A stretch of 64,000 bases of DNA from Streptomyces coacervatus (GCF_029223485.1 NZ_JARHTP010000001.1:372001-436000); one strand, 5' to 3'; counted from the stretch's first letter, positions 12,194 through 22,004 are shown. The notes: generated from the letters alone by a model not told the origin. Made by a program: numbers and translations.

Positions 12194-12419
12194 GGCAGGC
12201 CTTCCTGGGATATCCACCTTTTCCGGGTGCATCCTGCGTCGCGCAGATTTGTTGATCCTTTGAATTTCCGGGCGACTTCCTGAGATTCCTGTGAGGAGTG
12301 GCCGTGAGAAGGCCTGAAACCGCGGTTGTCCGGGCGCCTGGGTTTGTGAACAGAGTATGAATGGCCCGGTCGGGGCCTTGAGCATGCGCAAGGAACGAAG
12401 ACCAACGCCGGAGGTATAC

Positions 12420-15098
12420 GTGACCGAAGTCCGCGAGCCGCACACCGTGGCCCTCGTCGGAGCGGGTGCGGCGGGCACGCTGACCGCCGTCCAGCTCTGC
12501 GAGACGGCGGCGCGCCGCCGGACACCGCTCGACCTCGTCCTGCTCGACCCGGCCCCGGAGGCGGGCCGCGGCACCGCGTACGCCACGCGCGACCCGCGCC
12601 ACCGCCTCAACGTGCCCGCGGGCGGCATGAGTTGCTACCCCGACGATCCCGGCCATTTCACCCGCTGGCTGTGCCGCCACGGCGAACCGGCCGTCACCGC
12701 GGCCGACTTCGCCACCCGTTACCGTTTCGGCGCCTACCTCGCCGACACCCTGGCGCAGGCCATCGTCCGCGCTCAGGGCACGGTCACGGTACGACGGCTG
12801 CGCACCCGCGCCGAGAGCTGTACAGACACCCCCGGCGGCCGGGTGGAACTCCGCCTCGCCGACGGGGGACACCTCACCGCCGACAGTGCGGTCCTGGCCA
12901 CCGGCCCCGCCGCCCCGTCCGCGACCTGGGCCCCGCCCGCCCTGCGCGCCTCCGCCCGCTTCGTCGCCGAGCCCTGGACCACCGGTGCCCTGGACGGCCC
13001 GCTCTCCGACACCGCCGACGTCCTCCTCGTCGGCACCGGCCTGACCGCCGTCGACCTCGCCCTGACCCTCGACCGCCCCGGCCGCACGGTCCACGCCCTC
13101 TCCCGCAGCGGCCTGCTGCCCCAGCCGCACGCCCTCACCCCTGCCGGCCCGATGGGCCCGCCGGAGGACCTCGACGACACCTCCCTGGGCCGCCTGCGCC
13201 GTACCGTCTACCGCCACATCAGCCGCTCCGTGCGCACCCACGGCGACTGGCGGCCCGCCCTCGACAGCCTGCGCCCGCACACCGCCCGCCTCTGGCACAG
13301 CCTCACCCCCGAGGACCGTGCCGAATTCCTCGCCCGCGAGGGCGCGTTGTGGAACACCCACCGCCACCGCATGGCACCCGCCACCGCCGAGTCCGTCTCC
13401 CGGGCCCGTACGGCCCGACGGCTGGCCGTGCACACCGGCGCGGTGACGGACGCGGTCGAGCACGACGGCTCACTCGTGGTCACCCTCTCCAACGGCCGTA
13501 CTCTGCAGGTCGGTTGGGTGATCGACTGCACCGGACCGGGCCGACGGTTCGAGGACCCCCTGTGGCGCTCCCTGTTCGCGTCCGGGGCCGCGATCTCGGG
13601 CCCGCTGGGCATGGGCGTGGCCACCCGAGACGGGCGGCTCCTGGACGCGGACGGCAGCGCCGACCGCCCCCTGTTCACATTGGGCGCCCCGCGGCGCGGC
13701 GAACTGTGGGAGACGACCGCGATCCCCGAGATCCGCGTCCAAGCGGCCGCCCTGGCACGGCAGTTGCTCGCCCCACTGGCGGGGAGGACCGGCAGGCCGC
13801 GCCTCTCCCGCCGTCCCGTCGACGGCCACGGACTCGCCCTGTCCACCCACGCGGAGGCGGCGGCCGCCTACCGCGCCGGCCTGAACCGGGTCCTCAAGGT
13901 CCGCGCCGGCGCCGAGGACGCCTTCGCCCGCGCGGTCGCCCTCGACCCCGGGTTCGCCCTCGGCCATGCGGCCCTCGCCCTGCTCGGCCACGAGTGCGGC
14001 GCCGCCGTCGACGTACCACGGGCCCTCGCCGAGGCGCAGCGCTCCGCGCGCGACCAGGCCGACGAGCGGGAGCGCTCCTTCGTCGACGTGGTCACGCGCC
14101 GCGTGCACGGAGACAAGGGGGACACCGCCCTCGTACGCCACCTCGACGCGCACCCCGCCGACGCGCTCGCGCTCGCCGCCGCCGTGCCCACCATCGCCTT
14201 CTCCGGCGTCACGGACCTCGACGACGACCACGCGCTGCGGCTGGTCGAGCGGACGTCCCCCGCCTACGACGGCCACTGGTTCCACACCTCGCTGCTCGCC
14301 TTCCTGCGGCAGGCGGAGGGCCGGCTGCACGAGGCCGGGGAACTCGCCCACCGCGCCCTGGCCGTCGAGCCGGCCTCCGGGCACGCCGTGCACGCCCTCG
14401 CGCACGTCCACTACGAGTCCGGCGCACACGAGGCGGGCCGCGACTGGCTGGACGGCTGGGTGTCCGGGCAGGGCCGGGGCGCCGTCCACCGGGCGCACTT
14501 CTCCTGGCACATCGCCCTGCACGAACTCGCCCTCGACGACCCGGCGGCGGTGCGCAGGCGCTGGTTCGCGCAGCTGGCGCCGGGCCGGGTGGTGACCGGG
14601 GTGCGGGCGCTGGTCGACTCGGGGTCGCTGCTGTGGCGGGCCCGGCTGAGCGACAGCTGGCGGGGCGAACTGCCCGCCGGGGACGTCCTGGACACGGTCG
14701 CGCTGGACGTCCTGGAACGTCCGGCGACCGCCTTCACCGCCCTGCACGCCGCCGTCGCCCTGGCCGCCGCGGGGGACCTGCCGGCGCTGCACCGGTTGCG
14801 TGACCATGCCTCCGGCGCGGACGAGGTGCAGCGGGAGGTCATCGTGCCGCTGTGCGAGGCGTTCGCCGCGCTGGTCGAGGAGCGGTTCCAGGAAGCCGCC
14901 CGCGGTCTTGACGCGCTGCTGCCGGTGCTGCGGCGGGTGGGCGGCAGTGCCGCCCAACGCGAAGTCGTCGAGGAGACGCTGCTGTATGCCCTGGTGTCGG
15001 CGGGGCGGTGTGACGCTGCGCGTCGGCTCTTGGATGCCCGTTTGGACCGGAAGGAGGCGCCGCGGGATCGGCGTATGCGGGCCGGCCTGCCGGCCTGA
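12420..15098 (+). CDS. fusion of an FAD/NAD(P)-binding oxidoreductase and a TPR (TTC38-like) domain
   Basis: The GTG at 12420 follows GGAGG by 5 bases; an in-frame ATG at 12357 is less likely. Of 892 aa, the first ~480 resemble the FAD-NAD(P)-binding family: ALVGAGAAGTL at the N-terminus, GRGTAYATRDPRHRLNVPAG, and a second dinucleotide site VLLVGTGLTAVDLAL. From about residue 485 the sequence changes to helical TPR repeats (AYRAGLNRVLKVRAGAEDAFARAVALDPGFALGHAALALLGHE), like TTC38-type proteins. As far as I recall these are usually two separate proteins. No stop or frameshift separates them here. Substrate and partner are unknown; the TPR part may bind a protein target. Confidence 0.8.
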   Translation: MTEVREPHTVALVGAGAAGTLTAVQLCETAARRRTPLDLVLLDPAPEAGRGTAYATRDPRHRLNVPAGGMSCYPDDPGHFTRWLCRHGEPAVTAADFATRYRFGAYLADTLAQAIVRAQGTVTVRRLRTRAESCTDTPGGRVELRLADGGHLTADSAVLATGPAAPSATWAPPALRASARFVAEPWTTGALDGPLSDTADVLLVGTGLTAVDLALTLDRPGRTVHALSRSGLLPQPHALTPAGPMGPPEDLDDTSLGRLRRTVYRHISRSVRTHGDWRPALDSLRPHTARLWHSLTPEDRAEFLAREGALWNTHRHRMAPATAESVSRARTARRLAVHTGAVTDAVEHDGSLVVTLSNGRTLQVGWVIDCTGPGRRFEDPLWRSLFASGAAISGPLGMGVATRDGRLLDADGSADRPLFTLGAPRRGELWETTAIPEIRVQAAALARQLLAPLAGRTGRPRLSRRPVDGHGLALSTHAEAAAAYRAGLNRVLKVRAGAEDAFARAVALDPGFALGHAALALLGHECGAAVDVPRALAEAQRSARDQADERERSFVDVVTRRVHGDKGDTALVRHLDAHPADALALAAAVPTIAFSGVTDLDDDHALRLVERTSPAYDGHWFHTSLLAFLRQAEGRLHEAGELAHRALAVEPASGHAVHALAHVHYESGAHEAGRDWLDGWVSGQGRGAVHRAHFSWHIALHELALDDPAAVRRRWFAQLAPGRVVTGVRALVDSGSLLWRARLSDSWRGELPAGDVLDTVALDVLERPATAFTALHAAVALAAAGDLPALHRLRDHASGADEVQREVIVPLCEAFAALVEERFQEAARGLDALLPVLRRVGGSAAQREVVEETLLYALVSAGRCDAARRLLDARLDRKEAPRDRRMRAGLPA

Positions 15099-15124
15099 GC
15101 GTGTCGATCGTCTGCGGCGGCGTC

Positions 15125-15154
15125 GTGGCTGGTCGCGCAGTTCCCCGCGCCCCT
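15125..15154 (+). repeat. 30-bp interspersed repeat, copy 1
   Basis: Starts GTGGCTGGTCGCGCAG and ends CCCGCGCCCCT. It is identical over 30 bases to the reverse complement of copies at 28810-28839 and 49130-49159. It sits downstream of the FAD-TPR gene and merges into a hairpin. Similar sequences recur between genes in other Streptomyces as far as I recall. Confidence 0.8.
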
Positions 15155-15167
15155 TCAGGGCGCGGGG
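15143..15167. terminator. hairpin between convergent FAD-TPR and MMPL genes
   Basis: Stem CCCCGCGCCC (15143-15152) pairs with GGGCGCGGGG (15158-15167) across the 5-base loop CTTCA. It lies in the 80-base convergent gap and overlaps the interspersed repeat, so the repeat may itself serve as a terminator. Confidence 0.65.
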
Positions 15168-15178
15168 CAGCCGCATGG

Positions 15179-17287
15179 TCAGCGGTTCGCCAACTCCGCC
15201 TGTTTCGTGGGTTCTTCACGCACGCCGAACCGGTCGTGCGCCCGCCGCAGCTGCCTCGGCGCCCACCATGCCCGCCGGCCCAGCAGCGTCATCGTTGCCG
15301 GGACCAGCAGCATCCGTACGACCGTTGCGTCGATCAGGACTGCGAGGGTGAGCCCCAGGCCGATCTGCAGGATGGGCGAGAAGCCGCCCGTCATGAAGGC
15401 GCCGAAGACGACGGCGAGGAGCAGGGCGGCGCAGGTGACCACGCGGCCGGAGCGGCGCAGACCGGCCACCACGGCCTCCTGGTCGTCACCGGTCAGCTGC
15501 CGGGCCTCCCGCATCCGGGCCAGGATGAACAGCTCGTAGTCCATGGCCAGCCCGAAGGCGATCGCGACGATCAGCGGGGGCGCCGTCAGGCTCAGCGCGC
15601 CCAGGCCCTCGGCGCCCAGTGCGCCGGCCAGGTGGCCGTCCTGGAAGACCCACACCACCACACCCAGCGCCGCGCCCAGGCTGAGCAGTGTGGTCAGGAT
15701 CGTGCGCAGCGGGATCAGCACCGAGCCCGTGAACGCGAACAGGAGGATGAGGATGCCCGCGAGGACCGTCACGGCGGCCCAGGGCGCCCGGTCGGAGAGC
15801 ATCCCGCGGAAGTCGACCAGGCGGGCGGCGGGCCCGGTGACCTGCACCGGTTCGGTGCCCCGGATGTCCCGCACGTGCTTCACCAGGGCGGTGGCTTCCT
15901 TGCCGTCCACCCGGCCCGACGGCTGCAGCTGTACGACCGTCCCGCCGCCCGGCAGTTCGCGGGACTGCGCGCTCGGCGAGAGGGCGCGGATCCGGTCGGC
16001 CGTCGCCGGGTCGGTGCCCGGCTTGACGACGACCGTGACCGGCGAGACCCCGGTGCCGGCCGGGAAGTGCGCGTCGACGGTGTCGTAGAGCTGCCGTGCC
16101 TCTGTGCTGGACGGCAGTTGCGTGGCGTCCCCGATCTCGATCTTCATACCGGTGACGGGCAGGGCGAGGAACAGCAGGGCCGGTACGACGGTGGCGAGTA
16201 CGGCGATACGGCGGCGGGCGGCGAAACGCGCCACGCGGGCGAAGAAGCGGCCCTCCTCGCCCTCCGGCCTGCTCTTCGCCGGGGCGATCTTCGCGCCGAA
16301 CCTGGTCAGCAGCGCCGGCAGCAGCGTCAGCGCCGCCAGCATGTCGATGACGACCACGGCGGCCACGGCCAGGCCCATGCTGCGCAGGAACACGCTGGGG
16401 AAGACCAGCAGACCGGTCAGGCTGACGGTCACCGTGAGCCCGGAGAACAGCACGGTACGCCCGGCCGCGGCGACCGTGCGGTGCACGGCCTCGGCGACGT
16501 CTTCGGTGGACTCGGCGTTCCGGCGCTCCTCGCGGAAGCGGACCAGCATCAACAGGGCGTAGTCCACGGCGAGTCCGAGGCCCAGCATGGTGGTGACCTG
16601 GATCGCGTACACCGAGATGTCGGTGACCTGGCTGAACCCGAACAGCGCCAGGAAGGCTCCCGCGATCCCGCTCACCGCGATCACCAGCGGCAGCCCGGCC
16701 GCGCGCAGCCCGCCGAACACGACGAGCAGCAGGGCGAGTACGACGGGCAGGGAGACCAACTCGGCGTTCTTCACGTCCTCTTGAGCCCGTTCGCCCAGTT
16801 GCTTGCCCAGCAACGGGCCGCCGCTGACATGGACTTCGGGCGCGTCGATCTGTTTGATGCGGTCCGCCGCCGCATCCACGGCCCGCCCCTCGGCATCGTC
16901 TCCGAGACCACCCTTGAGCGTGACCGGGACGATCAGTGCCTGTCCGTCCTCGGCGGTCAGGCCTCGGGTCGTGTACGGGTCCGGCACGGCGGCGACCCCG
17001 GCGATTCGGCGTACGTCTGCGACGGCCTTCTCGACCTGGCCGCGGAGACCGGGGTCGGAGACGGCGACGCCCTCGACCACGGCGGTGATCGACTCGCCCG
17101 TCGGGTCGACGCGGTCCAGGTACTGGGCGGCCCGCTCCGACTCGGTGCCCGGCACCTCGGGCACGTTGTCGGAGAGCCGCCCGAAGACACCCGTCCCCAG
17201 CCCGAAGCCGAGCAGCAGGAAGAGCACCCACAGAAGGATGACGGTCAGCGGGCGGCGGGTCGCTGCCCGGGCGAGTGTGGAGAGCAC
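15179..17287 (-). CDS. MMPL/RND-family membrane transporter
   Basis: Probable exporter of lipids or hydrophobic compounds; substrate unknown. The GTG at 17287 follows GGGAGG by 4 bases and gives 702 aa starting near LSTLARAATRRPLTVILLW. An ATG at 17317 would add 10 residues. The layout is the usual MMPL duplication: one N-terminal helix, a large extracytoplasmic loop, five helices including the MLGLGLAVDYALLMLVRF motif, then the same pattern again with IAFGLAMDYELFILARM. The gene is divergent from a VOC-fold gene. Confidence 0.92.
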   Translation of the reverse strand: MLSTLARAATRRPLTVILLWVLFLLLGFGLGTGVFGRLSDNVPEVPGTESERAAQYLDRVDPTGESITAVVEGVAVSDPGLRGQVEKAVADVRRIAGVAAVPDPYTTRGLTAEDGQALIVPVTLKGGLGDDAEGRAVDAAADRIKQIDAPEVHVSGGPLLGKQLGERAQEDVKNAELVSLPVVLALLLVVFGGLRAAGLPLVIAVSGIAGAFLALFGFSQVTDISVYAIQVTTMLGLGLAVDYALLMLVRFREERRNAESTEDVAEAVHRTVAAAGRTVLFSGLTVTVSLTGLLVFPSVFLRSMGLAVAAVVVIDMLAALTLLPALLTRFGAKIAPAKSRPEGEEGRFFARVARFAARRRIAVLATVVPALLFLALPVTGMKIEIGDATQLPSSTEARQLYDTVDAHFPAGTGVSPVTVVVKPGTDPATADRIRALSPSAQSRELPGGGTVVQLQPSGRVDGKEATALVKHVRDIRGTEPVQVTGPAARLVDFRGMLSDRAPWAAVTVLAGILILLFAFTGSVLIPLRTILTTLLSLGAALGVVVWVFQDGHLAGALGAEGLGALSLTAPPLIVAIAFGLAMDYELFILARMREARQLTGDDQEAVVAGLRRSGRVVTCAALLLAVVFGAFMTGGFSPILQIGLGLTLAVLIDATVVRMLLVPATMTLLGRRAWWAPRQLRRAHDRFGVREEPTKQAELANR

Positions 17288-17496
17288 GGTGCCTCCCGGC
17301 GGGTCGTCGGTTCTCATCGCCCTCAGACTCGTGGCGACGGAGGGTGTGGCGGATCGCCGGAGGGAGTGGTTTCGAGGCCTCGGTCGTACGGGGGAGGCAG
17401 ACGTTCGGCTCACTCCCGAGAGGGAGACGGCGGGAATCCTCCGTACGGTCGCCGGAGTTGAGGGAGCAGAACAACCGCGATCCCGGAGGAGGCCGT

Positions 17497-17901
17497 ATGT
17501 CCGATGAACCCGCCGTCCGTGAACTCCGTCTCGTCGTCACGGCACCCGACTACGACGAGGCCCTGCGCTTCTACCGTGACATCCTCGGCCTGCCCGAGCG
17601 CGCAGCCTTTTCGTCCCCCGACGGAAGAGTCACCATCCTCGAAGCGGGCCGCGCCACGCTGGAGTTGACCGACCCGAACCACGCCGCCTTCATCGACGAC
17701 GTCGAGGTGGGCCACCGTGTGGCCGGGCACATCCGGGTGGCCTTCCAGGTCGACGACTCCAGCGTCGCCACGGCACGACTGGCCGCCGCAGGGGCCGAGG
17801 TTCTCGCCGAGCCGACGCGCACCCCGTGGAACTCCCTGAACTCCCGGCTCGAAGCTCCGGGCGCCCTCCAACTGACCCTCTTCGAGGAACTGGACGGCTA
17901 G
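17497..17901 (+). CDS. VOC-fold (glyoxalase/bleomycin-resistance type) protein
   Basis: Small cytosolic protein of 134 aa with the glyoxalase/VOC pattern: ELRLVVTAPDYDEALRFYRDILGLPE at the N-terminus and a second beta-alpha-beta unit ending LEAPGALQLTLFEEL. The ATG at 17497 follows GGAGGAGG. A metal-binding glutamate may be present (TLELTD). It could be a detoxification enzyme, a drug-binding protein or a dioxygenase-like enzyme; the sequence does not decide. Its stop lies 3 bases from the stop of the convergent response regulator gene. Confidence 0.8.
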   Translation: MSDEPAVRELRLVVTAPDYDEALRFYRDILGLPERAAFSSPDGRVTILEAGRATLELTDPNHAAFIDDVEVGHRVAGHIRVAFQVDDSSVATARLAAAGAEVLAEPTRTPWNSLNSRLEAPGALQLTLFEELDG

Positions 17902-17904
17902 GGG

Positions 17905-18573
17905 CTAGGAGGCCCCCGGCATCACGAGCCCCGTCTCGTACGCGCAGATCACCGCCTGCACCCGGTCCCGGAGGCCGAGCTTGCTCAGCACGTTGCTGAC
18001 ATGGGTCTTGACGGTGTGCTCGCTCACGAAGAGCGTCGTGGCGATCTCGGCGTTCGACAGCCCGCGGGCCAGCAGCCGCAGTGTCTCCACCTCACGGGCC
18101 GTCAGGGCGTCCAGTCGCTGCGGGGTGACCTCGGTGGCGGTCTCCTCCCGGCGGCGCCGCACGATGTCCGCGACCAGCCGCCGTGTCACCGTCGGCGCGA
18201 GCAGGGAGTCGCCGGCCGCGACCACCCGTACGGCGTGCACGAGGTCGTCGCGGCGCACGTCCTTGAGCAGGAAGCCGCTGGCGCCCGCGTACAGCGCCTC
18301 GTAGACGTAGTCGTCCAGGTCGAACGTCGTCAGCATGACGACCTTGCAGCAGGACTGCGCGCACACCCGCCGGGCCGCCTCGAGGCCGTCCATGACCGGC
18401 ATGCGGATGTCGAGCAACAGCACGTCGGGTGCGTGCTGTTGGACGGCCGCGACCGCCTCCGCGCCGTCTCCGGCCTCGGCGACCACCTCGATGTCCCGCT
18501 GCGCCTCCAGGATCATGCTGAAGCCGCTGCGGACCAGTTCCTGGTCGTCGGCGACGACCACCCGGATGCTCAC
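17905..18573 (-). CDS. NarL/LuxR-type response regulator
   Basis: 222 aa with an N-terminal receiver domain (VVVADDQELVRSG; phospho-acceptor Asp in VLLLDIRMPVMDG near D54; K in FLLKDVRRDDL) and a C-terminal LuxR helix-turn-helix (LTAREVETLRLLARGLSNAEIATTLFVSEHTVKTHVSNVLSKLGL). Its start overlaps the stop of the histidine kinase gene by 4 bases, so the two form a matched pair. The neighbouring MMPL exporter or the lipase gene could be targets, but no binding site is evident. Confidence 0.95.
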   Translation of the reverse strand: MSIRVVVADDQELVRSGFSMILEAQRDIEVVAEAGDGAEAVAAVQQHAPDVLLLDIRMPVMDGLEAARRVCAQSCCKVVMLTTFDLDDYVYEALYAGASGFLLKDVRRDDLVHAVRVVAAGDSLLAPTVTRRLVADIVRRRREETATEVTPQRLDALTAREVETLRLLARGLSNAEIATTLFVSEHTVKTHVSNVLSKLGLRDRVQAVICAYETGLVMPGAS

Positions 18574-19754
18574 CCCAGCGCCGCCTGCCGGTCCGACGCG
18601 GCGGGCAGGCGTACGACGACGCGGAAGCCGCCGTCAGGACCGCGCCCGGCCTCGGCGCTGCCCCCGCACGCGGCGGCCCGCTCCCGGATGCCGATCAGCC
18701 CGTGCCCGCCGCCGGGTGCCGCCGGGCCCCGTCCGTCGTCGGTCACCGTGAGGGTCAACACGTCCTCCGTCCAGTCGAGTTCGACACTCGCGCAGGCAGC
18801 GTACGCATGCTTGACGGTGTTGGTCAGGGCCTCCTGCACCACGCGGTAGGCGGCGACCTCGGCGTCCGCGGGCAGCGGATGCGGCTCGCCCGTGGTGCGC
18901 AAATCCACGCGCAGGCCGGTGGATTCGGCGACCTGGCGCACGAGTCCGGGCAGCGCCACCACACCCGGCTGTGGTGAAGTGCCGTTGCGCTGCTCCTCCT
19001 TGAGCACCCCGAGGATCCGCCGCAACTGCGCCATCGCGTCCCGCCCGGCCGCCGCGATCGCGTCGAAGGCGGCCTCCGCGCGCTCCGGATCACTGCGCAC
19101 CACGACCGGCCCCGCCTCCGCCTGCACCACCATCAGGCTCACCGCGTGGGCGAGGATGTCGTGCATGTCCCGGGCGATCCGGCGGCGTTCCTGCGCGATG
19201 GCCCGCGCGGTGTCCGCGGCGCGCTCCCGCTCCAGCCGGCGGGCCCGGTCCTCCAGTTCGGCCGTGTAGGCGCGCTGCACGCGGGCCAGCGTGCCGAGCG
19301 CGTACGCGCAGGCGATCGCCAGCAGATGGAAGGCGTACTCGAAGGGCCGGGCGTCCTCCTTGAAATGCATGGTGACGGTGGCCCCGATCACCCAGCCCAC
19401 CAGCATCAGCCGCCGCTGCCAGGGCGGGGTGCGGGCGGCCATGGTGTAGAGGACGACGAGACCGCCGTACAGGACGTCCGGCGGTGGCGCGTGGTACATC
19501 GCCATCGCGGGCGTGGCCGCCGAGACGACCCACGCGGTGGCGAACGGTGCCCGCCTGCGCCACACCAGCGGCACCGCCGTCGCGGCCCCCAGCAGCCAGC
19601 CCAGCAGGGTCAGCCGGTCGTCCCCCTCGTCGGGGAAGAGCCACTGCAGCGAGACCGCGAACAGCACGAGCGCGGCGAGGGCGGTGTCGACGACGTACGG
19701 ATTCGCCGTGCGCAGCCGCACGGCAACCTGCGTGAACCAGGACGGTGGGGACAT
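18570..19754 (-). CDS. two-component sensor histidine kinase (HisKA_3, NarL-partner type)
   Basis: 394 aa membrane kinase. About five or six hydrophobic segments fill residues ~20-160 with little external domain, so it probably senses a membrane or intracellular signal. A coiled segment leads to the dimerisation/phospho-acceptor motif ARDMHDILAHAVSLMVVQAEAG. The ATPase end has VTDDGRGPAAPGGGHGLIGIRERA. The ATG at 19754 follows AGGAG. It is co-transcribed with the overlapping response regulator gene. Signal unknown. Confidence 0.94.
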   Translation of the reverse strand: MSPPSWFTQVAVRLRTANPYVVDTALAALVLFAVSLQWLFPDEGDDRLTLLGWLLGAATAVPLVWRRRAPFATAWVVSAATPAMAMYHAPPPDVLYGGLVVLYTMAARTPPWQRRLMLVGWVIGATVTMHFKEDARPFEYAFHLLAIACAYALGTLARVQRAYTAELEDRARRLERERAADTARAIAQERRRIARDMHDILAHAVSLMVVQAEAGPVVVRSDPERAEAAFDAIAAAGRDAMAQLRRILGVLKEEQRNGTSPQPGVVALPGLVRQVAESTGLRVDLRTTGEPHPLPADAEVAAYRVVQEALTNTVKHAYAACASVELDWTEDVLTLTVTDDGRGPAAPGGGHGLIGIRERAAACGGSAEAGRGPDGGFRVVVRLPAASDRQAALG

Positions 19755-19950
19755 GAGCGGCTCCTGAAGGCAGGGGGCCGTTCCAGTATTCCGAGGCTCC
19801 CGTGGACGGCGCCTCGCCGGTGAGAGGGATATACGGCGCTAGTCAGCGGAGCACAGCCGAGCCGGTGCCGGTTTGTCATCCTTTAACTAGCAGTGCTCAC
19901 CTACTCGTTCGTAATCTCGCGGCTCCCACTCACCGTGCAGAAGGGACCTT

Positions 19951-21228
19951 GTGATGGTGAAGAGGAGAGTCGCAGTGCTCGCAGCCGGAGCCCTGCTCGG
20001 CGGAGCATTAGCCGTACCGGCCGTGACCGCCTCGGCCGGGACGAGCGGGCCGTGCTCCGACGCCGACACCGCGATCTACCGGCCGCCGGCAAGCGCGAGC
20101 GCCGCCCCGGGCGACGTCATCGCCTGCCGTACGGTCGACTCCCTGCCCCTGCTGGGAGGCGGCACCGCGGTCAACGCGTGGAAGGTGCAGTACGGATCCA
20201 CCGACGGCCACGGCAGGAGGGACACCGTCGCGGGTACGGTGATCGTGCCCAAGGAGGCGTGGCAGGGCCCGGGCGAGCGGCCCCTGGTCGCCTTCGTGCC
20301 CGGCACCCTGGGCATCGGACCGCAGTGCGCCTTCTCCAAGCAGCTCGCCGGCCAGTACCAGGACGCCTACGAGGGCCCGAACCTCTCGGCGCTGCTCAAG
20401 GCCGGCTTCGCCGTCGCGGCGACCGACGGCGCCGGATACCTGGACGGCCAGGTCCATCCGTATGTCTCCGGCGCCGACGCCGGACACGCGGTCCTCGACG
20501 TCGTACGTGCGGCGTCGAGGCTGCCCGGCAGCGGGGTGAGCCCCGATGCGCAGGTCGGGATCTGGGGGTACTCGGAGGGCGGCTCGGGAAGTCTGTGGGC
20601 CGCGCAGCTCGCCAAGTCGTACGCCCCCGAGGTGAACGTCGTGGGCGTGGCGTCCGGCGGGGTGCCGGGCGACCTGCGGCAGGTGGCGAAGGCACTCAAC
20701 GGCGGGGGGTTCGCCGGGTTCCTCGTGGACGCCGTCATCGGCCTGTCGGTCACCCACCCGGACATGCCGTTCGACGGACTCCTCAACGACAAGGGCCGCA
20801 CGGCCGTCAAGGACGCCGAGTCGCTCTGCGCCGTCGGCACCGTCGCACGCTTCACCGGCGCCCACATCGAGGACTACACCAAGGACCGGCTCACCCTCGA
20901 CCAGCTCTACGCTCTGCACGGCCCCGACGGCACCACCTGGGGCCAGGTCGCCGACACCAACAGACTCGGCGTCGGCGTGGGCCCGTCCGGATCCGGGGCC
21001 CGCTACGAGATCGGCTTCCCGGTCCTGCAGTACCGCGGCCTCCTCGACGAGGTGATCCCCGCCGAGACCGGCCAGGGCACACGCCGCGCCTACTGCGACG
21101 CGGGGGTGGCCACGCAGTGGACGTCGTACGCCGGCGACCATCTCCTCGGCGACCCGCAGGCGATCGGCGACTCGGTCGACTGGCTCACCGACCGGTTCGC
21201 GGGCAGACCGATGCACGGCAACTGCTGA
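19951..21228 (+). CDS. secreted lipase of the LIP family
   Basis: 425 aa, GTG start at 19951 with AAGG 7 bases upstream (an ATG follows at 19954). The N-terminus is a Sec signal (KRRVAVLAAGALLGGALAVPAVTASA). The alpha/beta-hydrolase nucleophile elbow GYSEGG gives S208. The likely acid is in QYRGLLDEVIP (~residue 359) and the histidine in SYAGDHLLG. The length and the PGTLGIGPQCAFSKQL segment match secretory lipases (LIP family, as in Candida and actinobacteria). It probably hydrolyses fatty esters outside the cell. It is convergent with the IclR gene. Confidence 0.88.
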   Translation: MMVKRRVAVLAAGALLGGALAVPAVTASAGTSGPCSDADTAIYRPPASASAAPGDVIACRTVDSLPLLGGGTAVNAWKVQYGSTDGHGRRDTVAGTVIVPKEAWQGPGERPLVAFVPGTLGIGPQCAFSKQLAGQYQDAYEGPNLSALLKAGFAVAATDGAGYLDGQVHPYVSGADAGHAVLDVVRAASRLPGSGVSPDAQVGIWGYSEGGSGSLWAAQLAKSYAPEVNVVGVASGGVPGDLRQVAKALNGGGFAGFLVDAVIGLSVTHPDMPFDGLLNDKGRTAVKDAESLCAVGTVARFTGAHIEDYTKDRLTLDQLYALHGPDGTTWGQVADTNRLGVGVGPSGSGARYEIGFPVLQYRGLLDEVIPAETGQGTRRAYCDAGVATQWTSYAGDHLLGDPQAIGDSVDWLTDRFAGRPMHGNC

Positions 21229-21248
21229 CCGGACCTCGGCCCCGGCTT

Positions 21249-22004
21249 CTACGGCTCCTTCGTCGGCCGCCAGCCCAGCGCCCGCGAAATGCCGCGTGCC
21301 GCAAGCCGCACCGCGGGCACCAGCACCGGTACCTGCGCGTCGGCTTGCGGCACCACCACCGACACGGCGGCGACCACCGCGCCGCCCGGCCCGCGCACCG
21401 GGGCGGCCACCGAAAGGGCGTCGTCGGTGACCTGCCGGCTGCTCACCGCGACTCCCGTGCGCCGCACCTCGGCCAGCACCCGACGCAGCCGCGCCGGCTC
21501 GGTGACGGTGTACGGCGTGAAGGACGCGAGCGGGCCCGCGCAGTACTCCTCCTGGAACTCCGGACCGCAGTGCGCCAGCAGCGCCAGCCCGACCCCGGTG
21601 GCGTGCAGCGGCCAGCGCGCCCCGACCCGGATGTGCACCCCGACGGCACTGTGGCCGGATATCCACTCGGTGTAGACGACCTCCCCGCCGTCCCGCACCG
21701 CCAACTGCACGTTCTCGTGCGTCGCTTCGTACAGGTCCTCCAGGTACGGCAGCGCGAGCTGCCGCAGCGCGAGGCCGCGCGGGGCGAGCGCCGCGATCTC
21801 CCACAGCCTGAGCCCGACGTGGTAGACGCCGGACTCGTCGCGCTCCAGGGCGCCCCAGTCGGTGAGGGCGGCGGCCAGGCGGTGCGCGGTGGTGAGGGTC
21901 AGCCCGGCCCGCCGGCTGATGTCCGTGAGGGACAGTGCCGGGTGCTCGTGGTCGAACGCGGCGAGCACGGACAGCAGCCGGTCGGGCGCGGAGCGGAGGG
22001 TCAT
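21249..22004 (-). CDS. IclR-family transcriptional regulator
   Basis: 251 aa, ATG at 22004. The N-terminal winged helix is visible (LSVLAAFDHEHPALSLTDISRRAGLTLTTAHRLAAALTDWGAL), followed by the IclR effector domain (residues ~75-245) ending VPVLVPAVRLAARGISRALGW. The start overlaps the stop of the upstream secreted hydrolase by 4 bases, so the two are co-translated. A 19-bp perfect palindrome inside the end of that upstream gene, 54-72 bases before this start, may be an operator. The effector is unknown. Confidence 0.92.
   Translation of the reverse strand: MTLRSAPDRLLSVLAAFDHEHPALSLTDISRRAGLTLTTAHRLAAALTDWGALERDESGVYHVGLRLWEIAALAPRGLALRQLALPYLEDLYEATHENVQLAVRDGGEVVYTEWISGHSAVGVHIRVGARWPLHATGVGLALLAHCGPEFQEEYCAGPLASFTPYTVTEPARLRRVLAEVRRTGVAVSSRQVTDDALSVAAPVRGPGGAVVAAVSVVVPQADAQVPVLVPAVRLAARGISRALGWRPTKEP

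Noticed and set aside
13470..15176. 568-codon minus-strand frame opposite the FAD-TPR gene
   Set aside because: Antisense shadow; would converge with nothing and lacks a ribosome site or domain.
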